NCBI RefSeq assembly: GCF_032452875.1
Contig: NC_083868.1
Span: 32,034,537 to 32,098,536 of the forward strand
DNA from: Bos javanicus
Taxonomy: Eukaryota > Chordata > Mammalia > Artiodactyla > Bovidae
Length of the DNA: 64,000 nucleotides
Reading direction: 5' to 3'
Of this stretch, positions 43,494-55,880 are shown in pieces. The notes beneath the pieces were generated by a model. The model searched no databases and was not told the DNA's origin. It was given only the letters and a program-made list of their open reading frames with translations. The position numbers were made by a program, and so were the translations under genes. Position 1 is the stretch's first letter, and each line of letters begins with the position of its first letter.

Positions 43494-44648
43494 ACTACAG
43501 ACTAAACTTTCCAATACAACTTTACAATTTGTTTTTCAAGTTTCAATTTAATTTCTTCTACTACACATCTTTGTATACTACCAATGTAGCCTTCAGATCT
43601 ATCAGAGTGCCGTTTGTATGTGGTAAAGGGATTATATTGAACTACTCTATCTAGAAAATCTAAAATGTGTTTCAGACTATCCTCTGAACATGTCACTCAA
43701 TTCTTTGCATACATCTTAAGGTGCCCATTCAGGGGTTAGACAGGAAAATCTAGGCTTTTTATTTTCACTTCACTTTATAGTATAAATTTACAACCCTTCT
43801 CTCCTACTCCCTGTTCATTTAACTTGTTTCATTCTAAAGCATGATCGTCTTTACTACATTTAAATTTATTTAAGCTAGGAATAAAGAGAGAATATTAGAT
43901 GTGGCAACAATGCAAGAGATGCCTGGAGCAGTTCTCTCACTTCTACATCCCACCCTATGTTGATAATGAGCAGCTGACTCCTTAATGGGAATCCTGTCAA
44001 ATTTCTCTGTTTTTTTTTAATCACATTTTTAAAAAGAATTGAACGCCTAAACAAGTCCACCCAGTTCTGTCAGGTATCTCAACATTTTCTTCTTTTATCT
44101 TTTCTGCTTCTTGCCTTTATATAGCTTCTTTTGAATTGCTGGCATATTCTTCCTTTAGACAGTACAACAGTGAGTTACTGCCTCTTATATATTCACTAGA
44201 CTTGAAATACAAGATTACAGAAGGCACAGACAATTGGGGGATCATTTGTCATACTATAATATAAGTCATAGTCCCCGTAATTAAATGTGTCATATAAAGC
44301 CAGTTTAGACTTGGCCTCATTTATAACATCTATATTACCTCAAAAGGAATGTAGGCACTTACCCCTATCAGAGTAGATCTGCCAAAATACCTAATTCACC
44401 AGCTGCAACAAATTAATAAATAGCCACTACCCAGAAATGTCTGCTTATACAAGTTTACTTATTTATCAACTTAAGGAACTTCTTCCACTTAATATTTTTT
44501 CTGGAAACAGAGATACTCTACCCTCCCTCATAGCTAATTCTAAGCATTTATGCATCCATGCAATGATTTGCCAGGTCTCTGCTATTAAAAAAAAAAAAAA
44601 AAACCTAATTTTTTAACAGAATAGCTTGGGAATTCATGGTCACCTGAC
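43494..44648. other. Single-copy AT-rich spacer
   Basis: No gene recognised; an A-run lies at 44587-44604. Confidence 0.5.
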
Positions 44649-44654
44649 CATGAC

Positions 44655-45946
44655 TGCCAGGGACCAGCCCCAGCTGATCCAGGGTATTCGAAGGAGAGAC
44701 GGCCTAGGCGACTATTTATATGCTAATTAGAGATATAAAGAATAATAGAATGAGGATAGCTCAGTAGGAAAATTCAGTGGAGAAAAGAGGCTGAGTAGCT
44801 TGGTTTACGCGGTAGACCAATAAAACTTCAAGACAAGAAGTTTGCACCACTTACGTAGGCCGCAGGCGCCCTCTCGAATAGCGGAAGGTGCCTCACCTTA
44901 GACACCTTCTCGAGTGGGTCTTAGAAGCCCAGGCATAATTAGTAAGCGTGGTGGGTTCCGCGCTCCAGATGGAGATTCAGCTGGACGTTAAAGGGAAGAA
45001 TGACATGGGGAGACCAAGCGTTGGTGAGCAAGGCCCGTAGCTTTATTTTCAACAGGGGCTTATATACCCTAAGCTACACATAGAGGATAATAGGGGATGC
45101 AAAGTCAGCAGTCTTTGATTCTTATCAAAAACCAGGGTTTCTTTCCTGCAAATTTATCGTATACAAATGGTTTAGGTGATTTACATCATCTTCTGGCCAG
45201 AAGGCCTACTAACATTTTATGACTCTTGACAAGGACTTATCAACAAAGACTTATTTTCTCTAAGAGTAATTATTTTAAGGTTTGGCGCCATCTTCCAAAG
45301 ATAAAATTTCGTTCCTATAGGGCGGATGTGTAATGGGTTTACAACAAAGGAAAGAATTTATTACCTTAAGGGTCTAAAGTTACTAACACCAAGGCCACTA
45401 CTTATTTTTTCTATATACCAACTATTAATTAATACATATTCAAGGATACAATTTAGGGGATGTGAAAACTTGGCAACAAACATTGACTCATCAATGAAAT
45501 CCTTTACTAGTTTATTCTGACAGTTTCTAACTCTCTGAGAGGCTCTAAGCTATTTGAATATCTTAAGCTTCCCTTGCCTCTGGAGGCTAGGAGACTGTAA
45601 ACAATCGTATGCATAGCTGCAGGAGTCAGGGTAAACTTGTCAGGCGAGTTAGAGAGCCATCTGAGGGGTTTGGATTTAAACACTCCTAATTGCCCAGGAA
45701 CTTTATTAATTGGAGCTGTAAGTTAACTCTTTGACAGACAGAGCGAGATGGTGGTAGGGGACAGCCCCCAGTAAAGTCAGAGGTGAGAGCACAAAGCAAT
45801 AAAGTAGGCAGACTCTGGTTTTTTTGGGGGGTAGATGCTCGAGAATATCTGGGCGGACTCCCGAGGCTCGATCCCGCCTTTGCGTATGCCGAGCCTCCTT
45901 CCTCATGACCTTTGTCACGAGTGGAATGCCTCACCGGCTCCCGGCA
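44655..45946 (-). mobile_element. Solo LTR of a class II (ERVK-type) endogenous retrovirus
   Basis: A 1292-bp block with TG...CA ends, flanked by the identical hexamer CATGAC at 44649-44654 and 45947-45952. A 6-bp duplication is typical of class II (beta-retrovirus-like) elements. On the minus strand it has a U3 of about 0.9 kb, a TATA box complementary to 45061-45066, an AATAAA signal complementary to 45042-45047, and a U5 of about 0.4 kb. There is no primer-binding site, gag, pol or env beside it. It is therefore the product of recombination between the two LTRs of a provirus. It resembles bovine LTRs of the BTLTR1 group from memory. The base composition (CpG-containing, GC-richer) stands out from its neighbours. 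Confidence 0.92.
45040..45068 (-). promoter_or_regulatory. LTR TATA box and polyadenylation signal
   Basis: On the minus strand GGGTATATAAGCCCC is followed about 20 bp later by AATAAA, so the start site would fall close to the poly-A signal and R would be short. No present-day activity can be inferred. Confidence 0.7.
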
Positions 45947-45952
45947 CATGAC

Positions 45953-46835
45953 CTTTCATTCTTATATACTATCCTATTTAATCAGTGGTCTTCACTGAGT
46001 TAATTTAGTCATAAATGTACCAGCTACCCAGGTGGATGTGGAAGCATAAGAAGCCTTTTCCACTGACTGACAGAGATTTCTAGTGTGATTTATTTTTATT
46101 CTATATTAAGAAAGCATCTTTCAGACATATATTTTTTAGCTTAGCCACTAACAACAGGTAGAAAATTGAAATTTTTGCTAATTTCCCTTTTTGCCCAGCA
46201 GCACATTCTATGTCCACCAATTTAGCTAGCTCTTTGAATTTAAGCCTAATTTTTAAATCTAATTTTTCTAAATTCTGTTGGTCAGACTATCCCACAAAGC
46301 CTGCTTCAAGTCCTTCACACTTCACATCAAAGATAAGTAGACACCATTATGGCATCAAATCCTCATGTGCTTTCCATCTCATCCCAATTCTTGACCAATG
46401 ATGACTTAGACGTTTATGAACTGTACCACTGTGTTAAGGAAAAGATAGCTTGCCACATTTAATTCAAAAGAATCAAAGGTCTTCCCCAGTATCAAACTCA
46501 CTAAGAACTGAAAGGATCAGACTTAATCACCAGACACTGGCATGTTCTGTAGACTCTTTAGACTCAAAAACAGCTGCCCTAATTCTTTTTTTTTTTTTTT
46601 GCTGTATTTGGATGTACTCTGGCATTTCAGGCCTTTCAGATCCTGGTTGGGTCTGAAAATTAAACTGACCAGTTTCCTGCGCTGGTCACTTCATAATGTC
46701 TTCATATATGTGTGTACCTATATCCAACATATTATGTATACATATATAATAATAAGGCATCCACCCATTTACTTATTTATTCCTTCAAAAAGTGTTTATT
46801 GAGCATCTGTTATGCTATTAACAAGGTTTAGAACA
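45953..46835. other. Single-copy spacer
   Basis: No gene recognised. A T-run lies at 46586-46600. TTATTCCTTCAAAAAGTGTTTATTGAGCATC near 46780-46810 resembles the end of an old mammalian interspersed repeat, family not resolved. Confidence 0.45.
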
Positions 46836-47346
46836 TGCTACCCTAAAATATGACACCTTGGTATATTAAATATCATAAGCAAAAGGAATTAAAAAGTAAA
46901 AAAAAAAAAAGCAGCACAGTAAGGTCACTCTGACCTTCTGCCTTTACCCTTCCCTGAGACAGATCATAAAACTTCAGTGTAAAAGGTACCCTCCCTATAC
47001 CAAGAGAAGGGAAGTCATAGGGAATTGAAGGCCAAGAAATCTGTACAAACAAAACTTGTTAAACCAACTTTTGTCTTTCTAATTACTTCATCATTTGCTA
47101 GCCCTAGCTGATATCCTTTTGCATTGCCAATTTTTCACAAATTGTATTGTTTCCTTGTCTACAAAGATATGAATGTTTCCTACACTGGTCACTTCATCAG
47201 GTCTTCATTCTTTTATGAAGGTTCTTATGTGCATATAACAGCTTAATAAAATTTGTATGCTTTTCTCCAATTAATCTTTGCCAACTTAGTTTTCAGAACC
47301 AGTCTGTATCCTCAGAAGACGAAGGAAAACTTTTTTCTACCCTGTA
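46836..47346 (+). mobile_element. LTR-like relic of an older endogenous retrovirus, family not named
   Basis: The stretch has the order expected of an LTR: a CTGCCTTTACCCTTCCCTGAG block, a CCAACTTTTGTC segment, an AATAAA near 47246-47251 followed by TTTGTATGCTTTTCTCC, and a purine-rich U5-like end GAAGGAAAAC. I recall similar sequence from old mammalian LTRs but cannot name it. No target duplication is visible. Confidence 0.45.
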
Positions 47347-48054
47347 CTATTATGTGCCAAATTGTTCTGGGCACTGGCATATAGGTTATTTTAGTTAAAT
47401 ATGGGCATATACCTATATCTTAAGGTATAATTAAATTAATTTATAGTTTTTCTATATTTTTATGATTAAATATGCATTAAGACCTATAGTATCATCAACT
47501 CTTTAGAAAATTTACAGATGAATATTTCATTGTTTAATTTTAAAAAGTAAGTTTTAAGATCCAGTTTCTCTTTGTGAGGGTAATGTATAAAATGTAGAAA
47601 AGATGTATTAAATATTTTCATTCAACCAACAGTTATTAACAGCTTACTGCTTAAGCATCTTCCTACATACCTAATTCAGGCATCTTACTAGATTCTGGGA
47701 GTATAAAAATCAATAAATTATGGTCTCTAGTCTAAAATATATAACTTTCCCAGAAAGCCGGACTGGGAAACTATACAATCTAAATGACTAACAGTTTTGT
47801 ATTAACTATCCATTAATTAATCATGTCCTTTATTCATTTAATTACACATATTGTTGGGAAACTGTTATTTGGGCAAAGCAAGTAAAAAAAGGCTTTTGAC
47901 AAGAGAATGGAGACAACTAGGGAGAAGACAACTAAAAGAAGCCTGGAAAGTTAGGTTGGGATAAGCTTATGTATGGCATTATTTCTCATGATTTTCCTTT
48001 TTTCCTAAGAACGAAAAATCATAAGTTGTAAGGAGGAGATTATTATCATATATG
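47347..48054. other. Single-copy spacer
   Basis: AT-rich. 47620-47770 has the TTCATTCAACCAACAGTTAT style of an old repeat end, unresolved. Confidence 0.4.
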
Positions 48055-48268
48055 GTGTTGTTCAGTCACTGAGTCATGTGTGACTCTTTGCGACCCTATA
48101 GACTGCAGCATGCCAGGCTCCCTAGCCTCCACTGTCTCTCAGAGTTTGTTCAAATTCACGTCCATTGAGTTGGTGTTGCTATCCAACCATCTCATCCTCT
48201 AACCCCTTCTCCTTTGCCTTCAATGTTTTCCAGCTTAGGGTCTCTTCTAATGAGTCACATTTCTAATA
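48055..48268 (-). mobile_element. BovB LINE 3' fragment
   Basis: A 0.2-kb BovB end in reverse orientation, from GTTGTTCAGTCACTGAGTC to TCTTCTAATGAGTCACATTTC. It is diverged, with no clear duplication. Confidence 0.9.
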
Positions 48269-48429
48269 GTAAGACAGTGTAGAAAAACAATTAGAGATAA
48301 AATAACTGGATGCAGCTAGATCTATGATGATTGGCATGGACAAAATTGTTCAAAACTATGCTGATTTAATCTCAAATTCTCTACCATAAGTCTCAAATGA
48401 GCCTTTGATGCTTTCTGGCATGTACATTA

Positions 48430-48830
48430 CATTTCTCTAGTTACCTCCTCTTCCATTCTTCTAGATGAATCTTTAAGAGTTCTCCTTTCTTGTCTAACTT
48501 ATCTCTTAGCTGGTGATCTTGCTTCTTATTCCATTTTCTAGCAGAAGAGAACTTGCTCAAATTCCATTACCATATGACTTGCTCTCCAGCACATATAGTT
48601 ATATCAGCCACCTTCTCTCTTTATATTAAAGATGAATAGTTTGTGCTATAGGCAAAAGAAAACTACTCCACTTGTGCACCAGATTCCATCTGGGGAGCCA
48701 ATATTGCCTTTCCAAGGACTTTAGTTCACCAGTCATCTTCTCTCTGTCACACGTCATTAAATTTTCAACTCTACTGCATCCTGTCAGCTTTCATCCTGTA
48801 AGCAAAATTTTATCTCTCTCTTTCAACAAC
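48430..48830 (+). mobile_element. Ancient L2 LINE, segment 1 (5' of the reverse transcriptase)
   Basis: Words such as GGTGATCTTGCTTCTTATTCC, GCAGAAGAGAACTTGCTCAA and ACTTGTGCACCAGATTCC follow the order I recall for mammalian L2 upstream of its RT. It is heavily mutated and has no usable frame. Confidence 0.55.
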
Positions 48831-49690
48831 CCTCTTGAGGTTTCATTGTTTTGAAAAATATAATGTTAAAATAATTCCTTGGAAGTTACTGACACTTGCT
48901 TTCTCTAATGTCTCTCCTCCTAGTCATTCTTTCCTGTAATAGTAAATAAATTATCTGAGTTCTTTAACAGTTCATTATAGAAATTATCAAAATATAAAAA
49001 AAAATCAGAGTTATAAAAATCATGGGTACTCTTACATAATCACTCAGTTTCACTGATTACTAACTCATAGACAGTGTTATTTTTTCTGTACCCGACTCTT
49101 TCCTCATTTTGAATCAATCTAAGCAATCTGCAGATATAATTCTTTATTCATAATATTACAAGATATGTCTTCAAAATACAAACACTTTTAAAAAATCCAA
49201 AATATTTCAAAGCAAAGTTACTTCTTTAATAATGTTAAAAGGTCAATCAATATTCAATATTTATCAAACTTCTCACAAATATGTTTATTTCCAGTCTGTT
49301 TGACTGAGTCAATATCCAAGAAATTAATCACTTTTTGTAACTGATCATAAACTTATTATGTTCACTTTAGCATATAGATTCTGTCACCATCATATTGTTT
49401 TTTTTTTCATTTATTTATTTTCAAAATCAAGTTATTTTCCCTACAGTCTGTTTTTTATATATAGCAACCCTATGATGCTGCTCTACACTTAATAGGTTCA
49501 GGTTTCTTTTTTTTTGTGGGACTAGTTTACAGATGGTGTTGTGAGCATCTACTACGAAGTCTATAATCTATGACTAGATTTTTTTGTAATATCAGAAAAG
49601 TGATGATAGCTGCTTAGCTAATTAATTCATTAGTCATTTATTCTGTCTTTAATTTCACACCAATTTTGTTTTTTACCCCATAACTACATA
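48831..49690. other. AT-rich DNA interrupting the L2, possibly an old L1 3' UTR
   Basis: The style (Pyr-rich runs, AAATTATCAAAATATAAA, CAATATTTATCAAACTTC) resembles 3' UTRs of old L1 families, but I cannot place it precisely. Confidence 0.3.
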
Positions 49691-50108
49691 TAAACCATTC
49701 TTATTAAAGTCACAAGATCCCTCCACTATTAAACACAATGCTAAATTTTCTTTCCACAACTTATTTTAACCCACTGGCAACACCTACCATTTATGCACCT
49801 TCATCCTTAACAGACTTTATCACTGGCTACCATCTACCATACTAGCCACTCATTCTGCTTTCTCCTGGGGGTTCCCTTTTTTTCCAAATGTTATTGCTGG
49901 TATTTCTCAGCCCTTAGATATTTTCTACATTTTTATTAATAATGAGTTTATGGTTTCGATCTCATGCAGTATCCTGGCTTTCAATATCATGTAGTATACA
50001 CTAACAACTCTAAAATTTGGATATCCAGCATGGGCCTTTCCTCTGAACTTCATTTTTAGCCTCTTCATTTGGATGACAAACATCTCTTACTTAACATATT
50101 CAGTGACG
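49691..50108 (+). mobile_element. Ancient L2 LINE, segment 2 (reverse transcriptase palm)
   Basis: The order CACTGGCTACCATCTACC, CTCAGCCCTTAGATATTTTC, ATCATGTAGTATACACTAACAACTC, CTCTTCATTTGGATGAC matches the L2 stretch that includes the GVPQGSVLGPLLF and YADD blocks in less decayed copies. Here YADD itself is mutated (TATACACTAAC where less decayed copies have TATGCTGATGAC). Confidence 0.55.
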
Positions 50109-50109
50109 A

Positions 50110-50960
50110 ATAATGGAATCCAGAATATATGAAGAATTCCTAAATCTCATATAAGACAAGTGACTGTACAAAACAATTCATGCAGATAATTTTTAAAAGA
50201 TATATAAATGGGCAATAAACACAGGGAAAAATTCCCAAATAACAATTAAAATCACTAGATTCCACTACTTGCTCACTGGAAAATAGATAAATTATAGCAA
50301 GTTTGGGGCTTCCCAGGTGGCATTAGTGATAAAGAACCTACCTGTTAAAGCAGGAGTCAAAAAAGACATACATTCGATCCCTGTGTCAAGAAGATTCCCT
50401 GGAGGAGGGCATGGCAATCCACTCCACTGTTCTTGCCTGGAGAATCCCATGGACAGAAGAACCTGGCAGACCCCAGTCCACAGGGTTGCAAAGAGTCAGA
50501 CACAACTGAAGTGATTTAACATAACACAGAGCAAATTTTAGCAAGGATTTCAGTAACTAAGACTCTCATCCACTGCTGACAGGGATGCAAAATGGCACAA
50601 GAACTTTGGAAAACAATTTCTTCAAAAAGTAAAGCCTATAGCTAATATATGATCCAACCACTCCATTTCCATATATTTATGGGAGAGAGTTGAAAATATA
50701 TGTTCACAAAAATATTTATATTTGAATATTCAGAGCAGTTTTATTGATAACCCTAAATTAGAAATAACCCAAACTTCTATCACTTAGTGAATGAATAAGC
50801 AAATTAGAGTATATATAAATAAGGAATCACTCAGCAAAAAATAAACTACTGATATATGCAGAAAAAAATCTCAAAATGGCACATGTATACACTCATTGAC
50901 ATGAAGTTAAAAAAAAATTTATAACAGAAAATGAGTTAGTGATCAATAAAGATGATCAAG
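50110..50960 (+). mobile_element. Old mammalian L1 3' fragment inserted in L2, split by Bov-tA
   Basis: The left piece (50110-50288) has AGAATATATGAAGAATTCCTAA and ATATAAATGGGCAATAAACA. The right piece (50546-50930) has CTCTCATCCACTGCTGACAGG, ATATGATCCAACCACTCC and GAATCACTCAGCAAAAAATAA. These are characteristic of the C-terminal ORF2 region of old L1 elements. Confidence 0.7.
50302..50532 (+). mobile_element. Bov-tA SINE
   Basis: The tRNA-derived head begins GGGGCTTCCCAGGTGGCATT, with a B-box-like ATTCGATCCCT, followed by a Bov-A body ending near CACAACTGAAGTGA. AAATTATAGCAAG (50289-50301) and AAATTTTAGCAAG (50533-50545) are the 13-bp target duplication with one mismatch. Confidence 0.95.
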
Positions 50961-51004
50961 TGAATATATCTGTGTGTTTATTGGCATTCAAAATGTGAAT
51001 ACCC

Positions 51005-51232
51005 CACTTCCATCTTCGCTGGTTTCTGGTCCAAGTAATCTTTTTCTCTCATCCAGGTTATTGTTTGAGCATCCAAAGTCCCCTGCTTCCTCCAACTTTG
51101 CCCCTGAAGTATATTCTAACCACAAAACCAGTGATCCTTTCTGAATGCAAATCAGAACATACCGCATTTTAACTCAGAATCTGCAAATGGCATTCCATTT
51201 TACTTAAGAGTACAAACCCCTTAACCAGCTTT
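51005..51232 (+). mobile_element. Ancient L2 LINE, segment 3
   Basis: CATCCAGGTTATTGTTTGAG, CCCCTGCTTCCTCCAACTTTG, GTGATCCTTTCTGAATGCAAATCAG and TTAAGAGTACAAACCCCTTAA match the order in the 3' half of L2. A BovB interrupts it at 51233. Confidence 0.62.
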
Positions 51233-53094
51233 CAGTTCAGTTCTTTTCAGTCGCTCAGTCATGTCCCACTCTTTGCGACCCCATGGACTGCAGCACGCCA
51301 GGCCTCTCCATCCATCACCAACTCGCAGAGTCCATCCAAACCAATGTGCATTGAGTCAGTGATGTCATCTAACCATCTCAGCCCCTGTCGTCCCCTTCTC
51401 CTCCTGCCTTCAATCTTTCCCAGCATCAGAGTCTTTTCCAATGAGTCAGCTCTTCACATCAGATGTTCAGCTTCAACATCAGTGCTTCCAGTGAACACCC
51501 GGGACTGATCTCCTTTAGTATGGACTGGTTGGATCTCTTGCAGTACATGGCACTCTCAAGAGTCTTCTCCAACACCACAGTTCAAAAGCATCAATTCTTT
51601 GGTGCTCAGCTTTCTTTACAGTCCAACTCTCACATCCATACATGACTTCTAGAAAAACTATAGCCTTGACTAGATGGGCCTTTGTTGGCAAAGTAATGTC
51701 TCTGCTTTTTAATATGCTATCTAGGTCAGACATAACTTTCCTTCCAAGGAGTAAGAGTCTTTTAATTTCATGGCTGTGGTCATCATCTGCAGTGATTTGG
51801 GAGCCCAAAAAAATAAAGCCAGCCACTGTTTCCACTGTTTCCCCATCTATTTCCCATGAAGTGATGGGACTGGATGTCATGAACTTAGTTTTCTGAATGT
51901 TGAGCCTTAAGCCAACTTTTTCACTCTCCTCTTTCACTTTCATCAAGAGGCACTTTAGTTCTTCTTCACTTTCTGCCATAAGGGTGGTATCATCTGCATA
52001 TCTGAGGTTATTGATGTTTTTCCCAGCAATCTTAATTCTAGCTTGTGCTTCCTCCAGCCCAGCATTTCTAATGATGTACTCTGCATATAAGTTAAATAAG
52101 TAGGGTGACAATACACAGCCTTGACATACTCCTTTTACTATTTGGAACCAGCCTGTTGTTCCATGTCCATTTTAACTGTTTCTTTCTGACCTGCATACAG
52201 ATTTCTCAGGAGGCAGGTCAGGTAGTTTGGCATTCCCATCTCTTTCAGAATTGTCCACAGTTTATTGTGATTCACACAGTTAAAGGCTTTGGCATAGTCA
52301 ATGAAGCAGAAATAGATGTTGTTCTGGAAATCTCTTGCTTTTTCAATGATCCAGCAGATGTTGGCAATTTGATCTCTGGTTCCTCTGCCTTTTCTAAAAC
52401 CAGCTTGAACATGTGGAAGTTCATGGTTCACATATTGCTAAAGCCTGGCTTGGGGAATTTTGAGCATTACTTAGCTAGCATGTGAGATGAGTGAAATCAT
52501 GTGGTAGTTTGAGCATTCTTTAGCATTGCCTTTCTTTGGGATTGGAATGAAAACTGACCTTTTCCAGTCCTGCAGCCACTGCTGAGCTTTCCAAATTTGC
52601 TGGCATATTGAGTGCAGCACTTTCAGAGCATCATATGTTAGGATTTGAAATAGCTCAGCTGGAATTCCATCACCTCCATTAGCCTTGTTCATAGTGATGC
52701 GTCATAAGGCCCACTTGACTTCAAATTCCAGGATGTCTGGCTCTAGGTGAATGATCACACCATCGTAATTGTCTGGGTCCTGAAGATCTCTTTTATGCAG
52801 TTCTTCTGTGTATTCTTGCCAACTCTTCTTAATATCTTCTGCTTCTGTTAAGGTCATACCATTTCTGTCCTTTATTGAGCCCATCTTTGCATGAAATATT
52901 ACCTTGGTATCTCTAATTTTCTTGAAGAGATCTCTAGTCTTGCCCATTCTATTATTTCCCTCTATTTCTTTGCACTGATCACTGAGGAAGACTTTCTTAT
53001 CTCTCCCTGCTATTCTTAGGAACTCTGCATTCAAATTAGTATGTCTTTCCTTTTCTCCTTTGCCTTTCACTTCTCTTCTTTTCACAGCTATTTG
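51233..53094 (-). mobile_element. BovB LINE, 1.9 kb, inserted into L2
   Basis: A 5'-truncated BovB in reverse orientation, with its tail at 51233 and inner end in the EEALQIAVKRREVK linker segment. TAACCAGCTTT (51222-51232) and TAACCACCTTT (53095-53105) are the 11-bp target duplication with one mismatch. Confidence 0.96.
51480..53085 (-). pseudogene. BovB reverse transcriptase remnant, best-preserved copy
   Basis: 53085-52702 is the linker (RDKKVFLSDQCKEIEGNNRM, KSWQEYTEELHKRDLQDPDN). 52692-52471 is the start of the RT domain (MNKANGGDGIPAELFQILT, FIPIPKKGNAKECSNY). 52431-52138 has VQAGFRKGRGTRDQIANIC and motif A as DYAKAFNCVNH, where the family reads DYAKAFDCVDH; one aspartate of the D..DCVD set is now asparagine. 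52111-51515 (198 codons) carries SPYLFNLYAEYIIRNAG, an intact LRYADDTTLMAESEEE motif C, FLGSQITADDDHSHEIKR, VMYGCESWTVKKAEHQ and FELWCWRRLLRVP. Small indels separate the pieces. It is the longest uninterrupted RT stretch in the window but not a working enzyme. Confidence 0.92.
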
Positions 53095-53560
53095 TAACCA
53101 CCTTTATTTGTTCTTATTTCCTAATATTAATATATTTCCTTTTTCTCAATTAGCTCTTGACACATTGGCTTCTTCTCTCTTTATTCCAAATACCAGGTAT
53201 GCCGTGATTTACCAAGTTTCTCTCTCACCCTAGAGTATGTCCCTGAGATATGGCTACTCCTGGAGCTTCATTCAGTGCTTTGTTCAAATTATCAATTTCA
53301 GAGATGCGCACCAAACAACTTCATCTAAAATGCCAAACCAAGAACCCACAATCACCACTTTACAACATGTGTACTCTTTCTTATTTCCTCCATAGAACAT
53401 ATCAACTTCTAACATGTTTATAGTTAGTGTATTATGTTTGCTTTTTATAAACCTCCTTTTTAATGCAAGCTTCTTGAGGACATTTATTCTATTTATTCTA
53501 TAAGTTCATAACCTACAATAGTACCTAAAAGATAAAACCCAATCATAGAACATCTTTAAA
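53095..53560 (+). mobile_element. Ancient L2 LINE, segment 4 (3' end)
   Basis: TTTGTTCAAATTATCAATTTCAGAG, TATTTCCTCCATAGAACATATC, GCAAGCTTCTTGAGGACATTTATTC and ACAATAGTACCTAAAAGATAA follow the L2 3' end. The usual closing repeat is degraded. Confidence 0.68.
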
Positions 53561-55870
53561 TGTATTAAAGAAAGCAAGCTAGTGCAGATTATACACCAAA
53601 CAATAATTTCATATCTATAAAATATTTACAGTAGGATACAAATATTATGGAATCATGTTTACTTTTGAAATAAGGATTATGGGTATACATGTATAGTTTA
53701 TAATGATTTTATAATATCTGTAGAAATTCTATGTTCTCTTAGGAACAGAATAAGTAATTCAAAATGTAAAAATACAAAATCCAAATATCATCCAAAACCC
53801 CAAAGCTCCATTTTTTCTACAATAATGTTGATAGAGAAATTTTACCTAATGTTTCCCCTTCAGGGTGACTTACTTCTTAATTCAGATTGAAGAATTCTTC
53901 CTTTGTGTTAGAATCTAAATAACTGAAACAAGTTACATTTCAATGATAATTGTTTTAATGTTTCCTTGTATATCTGTGCCCTTTCTTCCTCTGATTACTT
54001 CATTTTGTATTCTCTGAATACTTTTTCTACTCCAGATCTTCAGTTTTTCTACTTCAACAGTAACAATTATTCTTGTGTTAGATAATCTTTTCATTCAGAA
54101 CTACTGTCCCTCCTTTAAATGTTTTGTTTCACTTTTTTTCTTTGCATTCAGTATGATTAGTTCAATTTTTTCTTCATGCCACAGCTCAATTTTTTCAGCT
54201 ATTTATGTGTACCAATGTTTCTTATTTCTTTATTACATTAAATTGTTTGTTTTTTTATGAATTGCTTTCCTCAACTATAAAACTCAACTTTCATCTACTT
54301 GATTTCTTATATGGGTTTTGAACTCTATCATCTCTGTATTTTCATTAAATTTGTATATACTCTTATCTGTACTATCTGCTATACTGCTATATGTACTTAT
54401 TACCTGGAATTATGTTTCCTTACAGAGTTCTTCATCATGATGCTGGATTCTTTTCTTTCATTGCTCTACAGAAGAATATCCATAATTCCTAGTAATATTT
54501 ATTATGTTATTCATGCTTAAGTTTTGTTGATGGCTCTGTCCATAACTTCCTCCTTTACTCTGGCTCAGTGTGATTGAAAATTCTTAATTCATATCATTTG
54601 ATTAAGACAAATTTATTTTACAACACTAAGTTTGACCTTGAAGGCTAAATTGTGTTTTCCATCTATTTTTTCTGGGATACAAAGACTTGAGAGATTGAGG
54701 AGAAATGGAACAGTGTCCCTCTGAGTATAGGTTCCTCCATTATGTGCTTTCTTGCATCTTAAGGTCTTCTAGAATCTATTCCAAATAGCCAAAGACATAT
54801 TTAATTTTTGAGGATATTAACTGTTTTACCAACATCTACTTATAATTTTATTCTCTCCAGTATGAAATCTGTACTTGAGGATATTCAATATTTTGCCAGC
54901 TCAACCTCTCTGCATTAGGAAAATGTACTATTATAAGGAATATCACCACTTCATGTTGAAACAGAGTTGATTTTTTCAAAGTGCATAATGTGTAATCGAG
55001 GTTTATGTCCACTGTTTTTTTACTGTTGGCAGTAAATTTCAGGCCTTTTCTCTATTTGTTGTCTTCTGTTAAATTATGAAGGTATTTTTCTCCAATTGCT
55101 GAAAGTTATCTCTCTATAATTACCTCATTTACCTTTAATTTCCTAAACTATATCATCTAGGTATTAGCAATGCTTATCTTTCAGTCTTATTTTGGATACT
55201 GCCTAAAGAAGGGAACATGTAGTGCTTGGTATATAGTCTTGTACAAAGTTGGTGACACAGTCAAGTTAAACTACTGTTATTATTCATCTAAAAATAAAGA
55301 TATTTAAATGACATACATGCAAATAAGATTAGAGAAAGATATTTCCAAATGTGTGTGTTTTTTTTATTTTTAATAAGGTTCACTTTGGGTATTTTCTTGT
55401 AACAAGAAATTAAGTTTATTTTTAGGCCATATATAAAATTATATATATATTTTAGAATGGATGTGAAGGAAAACCTTGATTTCTAAATTTAAAATACTAT
55501 TTTTAAATTCTGGAAATTGTATTCTAATGAAGCAGATGGAAAACCTGTAGGTAAACTTCAACTGTCATTAATTATGTATATCTGTTGGGTTTCAACAGCT
55601 GGTATCATTATAAATGTTATTAGCCTTATTAGGCATGTATGTAGGACTTTATTTGCAAGATGCTTTATAGTCTTTAATTAGTGCATAACAGTCTTAGGAA
55701 GTGAATGATGGTGGTTATATTAAATTCCAACTAGTGGAACCAAAATTTCAAGTTATCTTGAACTAATTCTGCTGGCATTTTAGATATAGAAGGAATTAAA
55801 ATTCCTAAGTTAGTGCTTATAATCATACTGTGTTCTCCTTGAAATGCAGTTTTTATACAAGCATTACAAT
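53561..55870. other. Long AT-rich single-copy stretch
   Basis: No gene recognised. T-rich open frames at 54075-54260 and 54299-54520 are hydrophobic by composition only. A TA run lies at 55440-55451. Confidence 0.5.
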
Positions 55871-55880
55871 GCTATTTTTA

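Noticed and set aside
54075..54520. Two hydrophobic open frames resembling membrane proteins
   Set aside because: They follow from T-rich composition (Phe, Leu, Ile codons); no start context, motif or conservation evidence.
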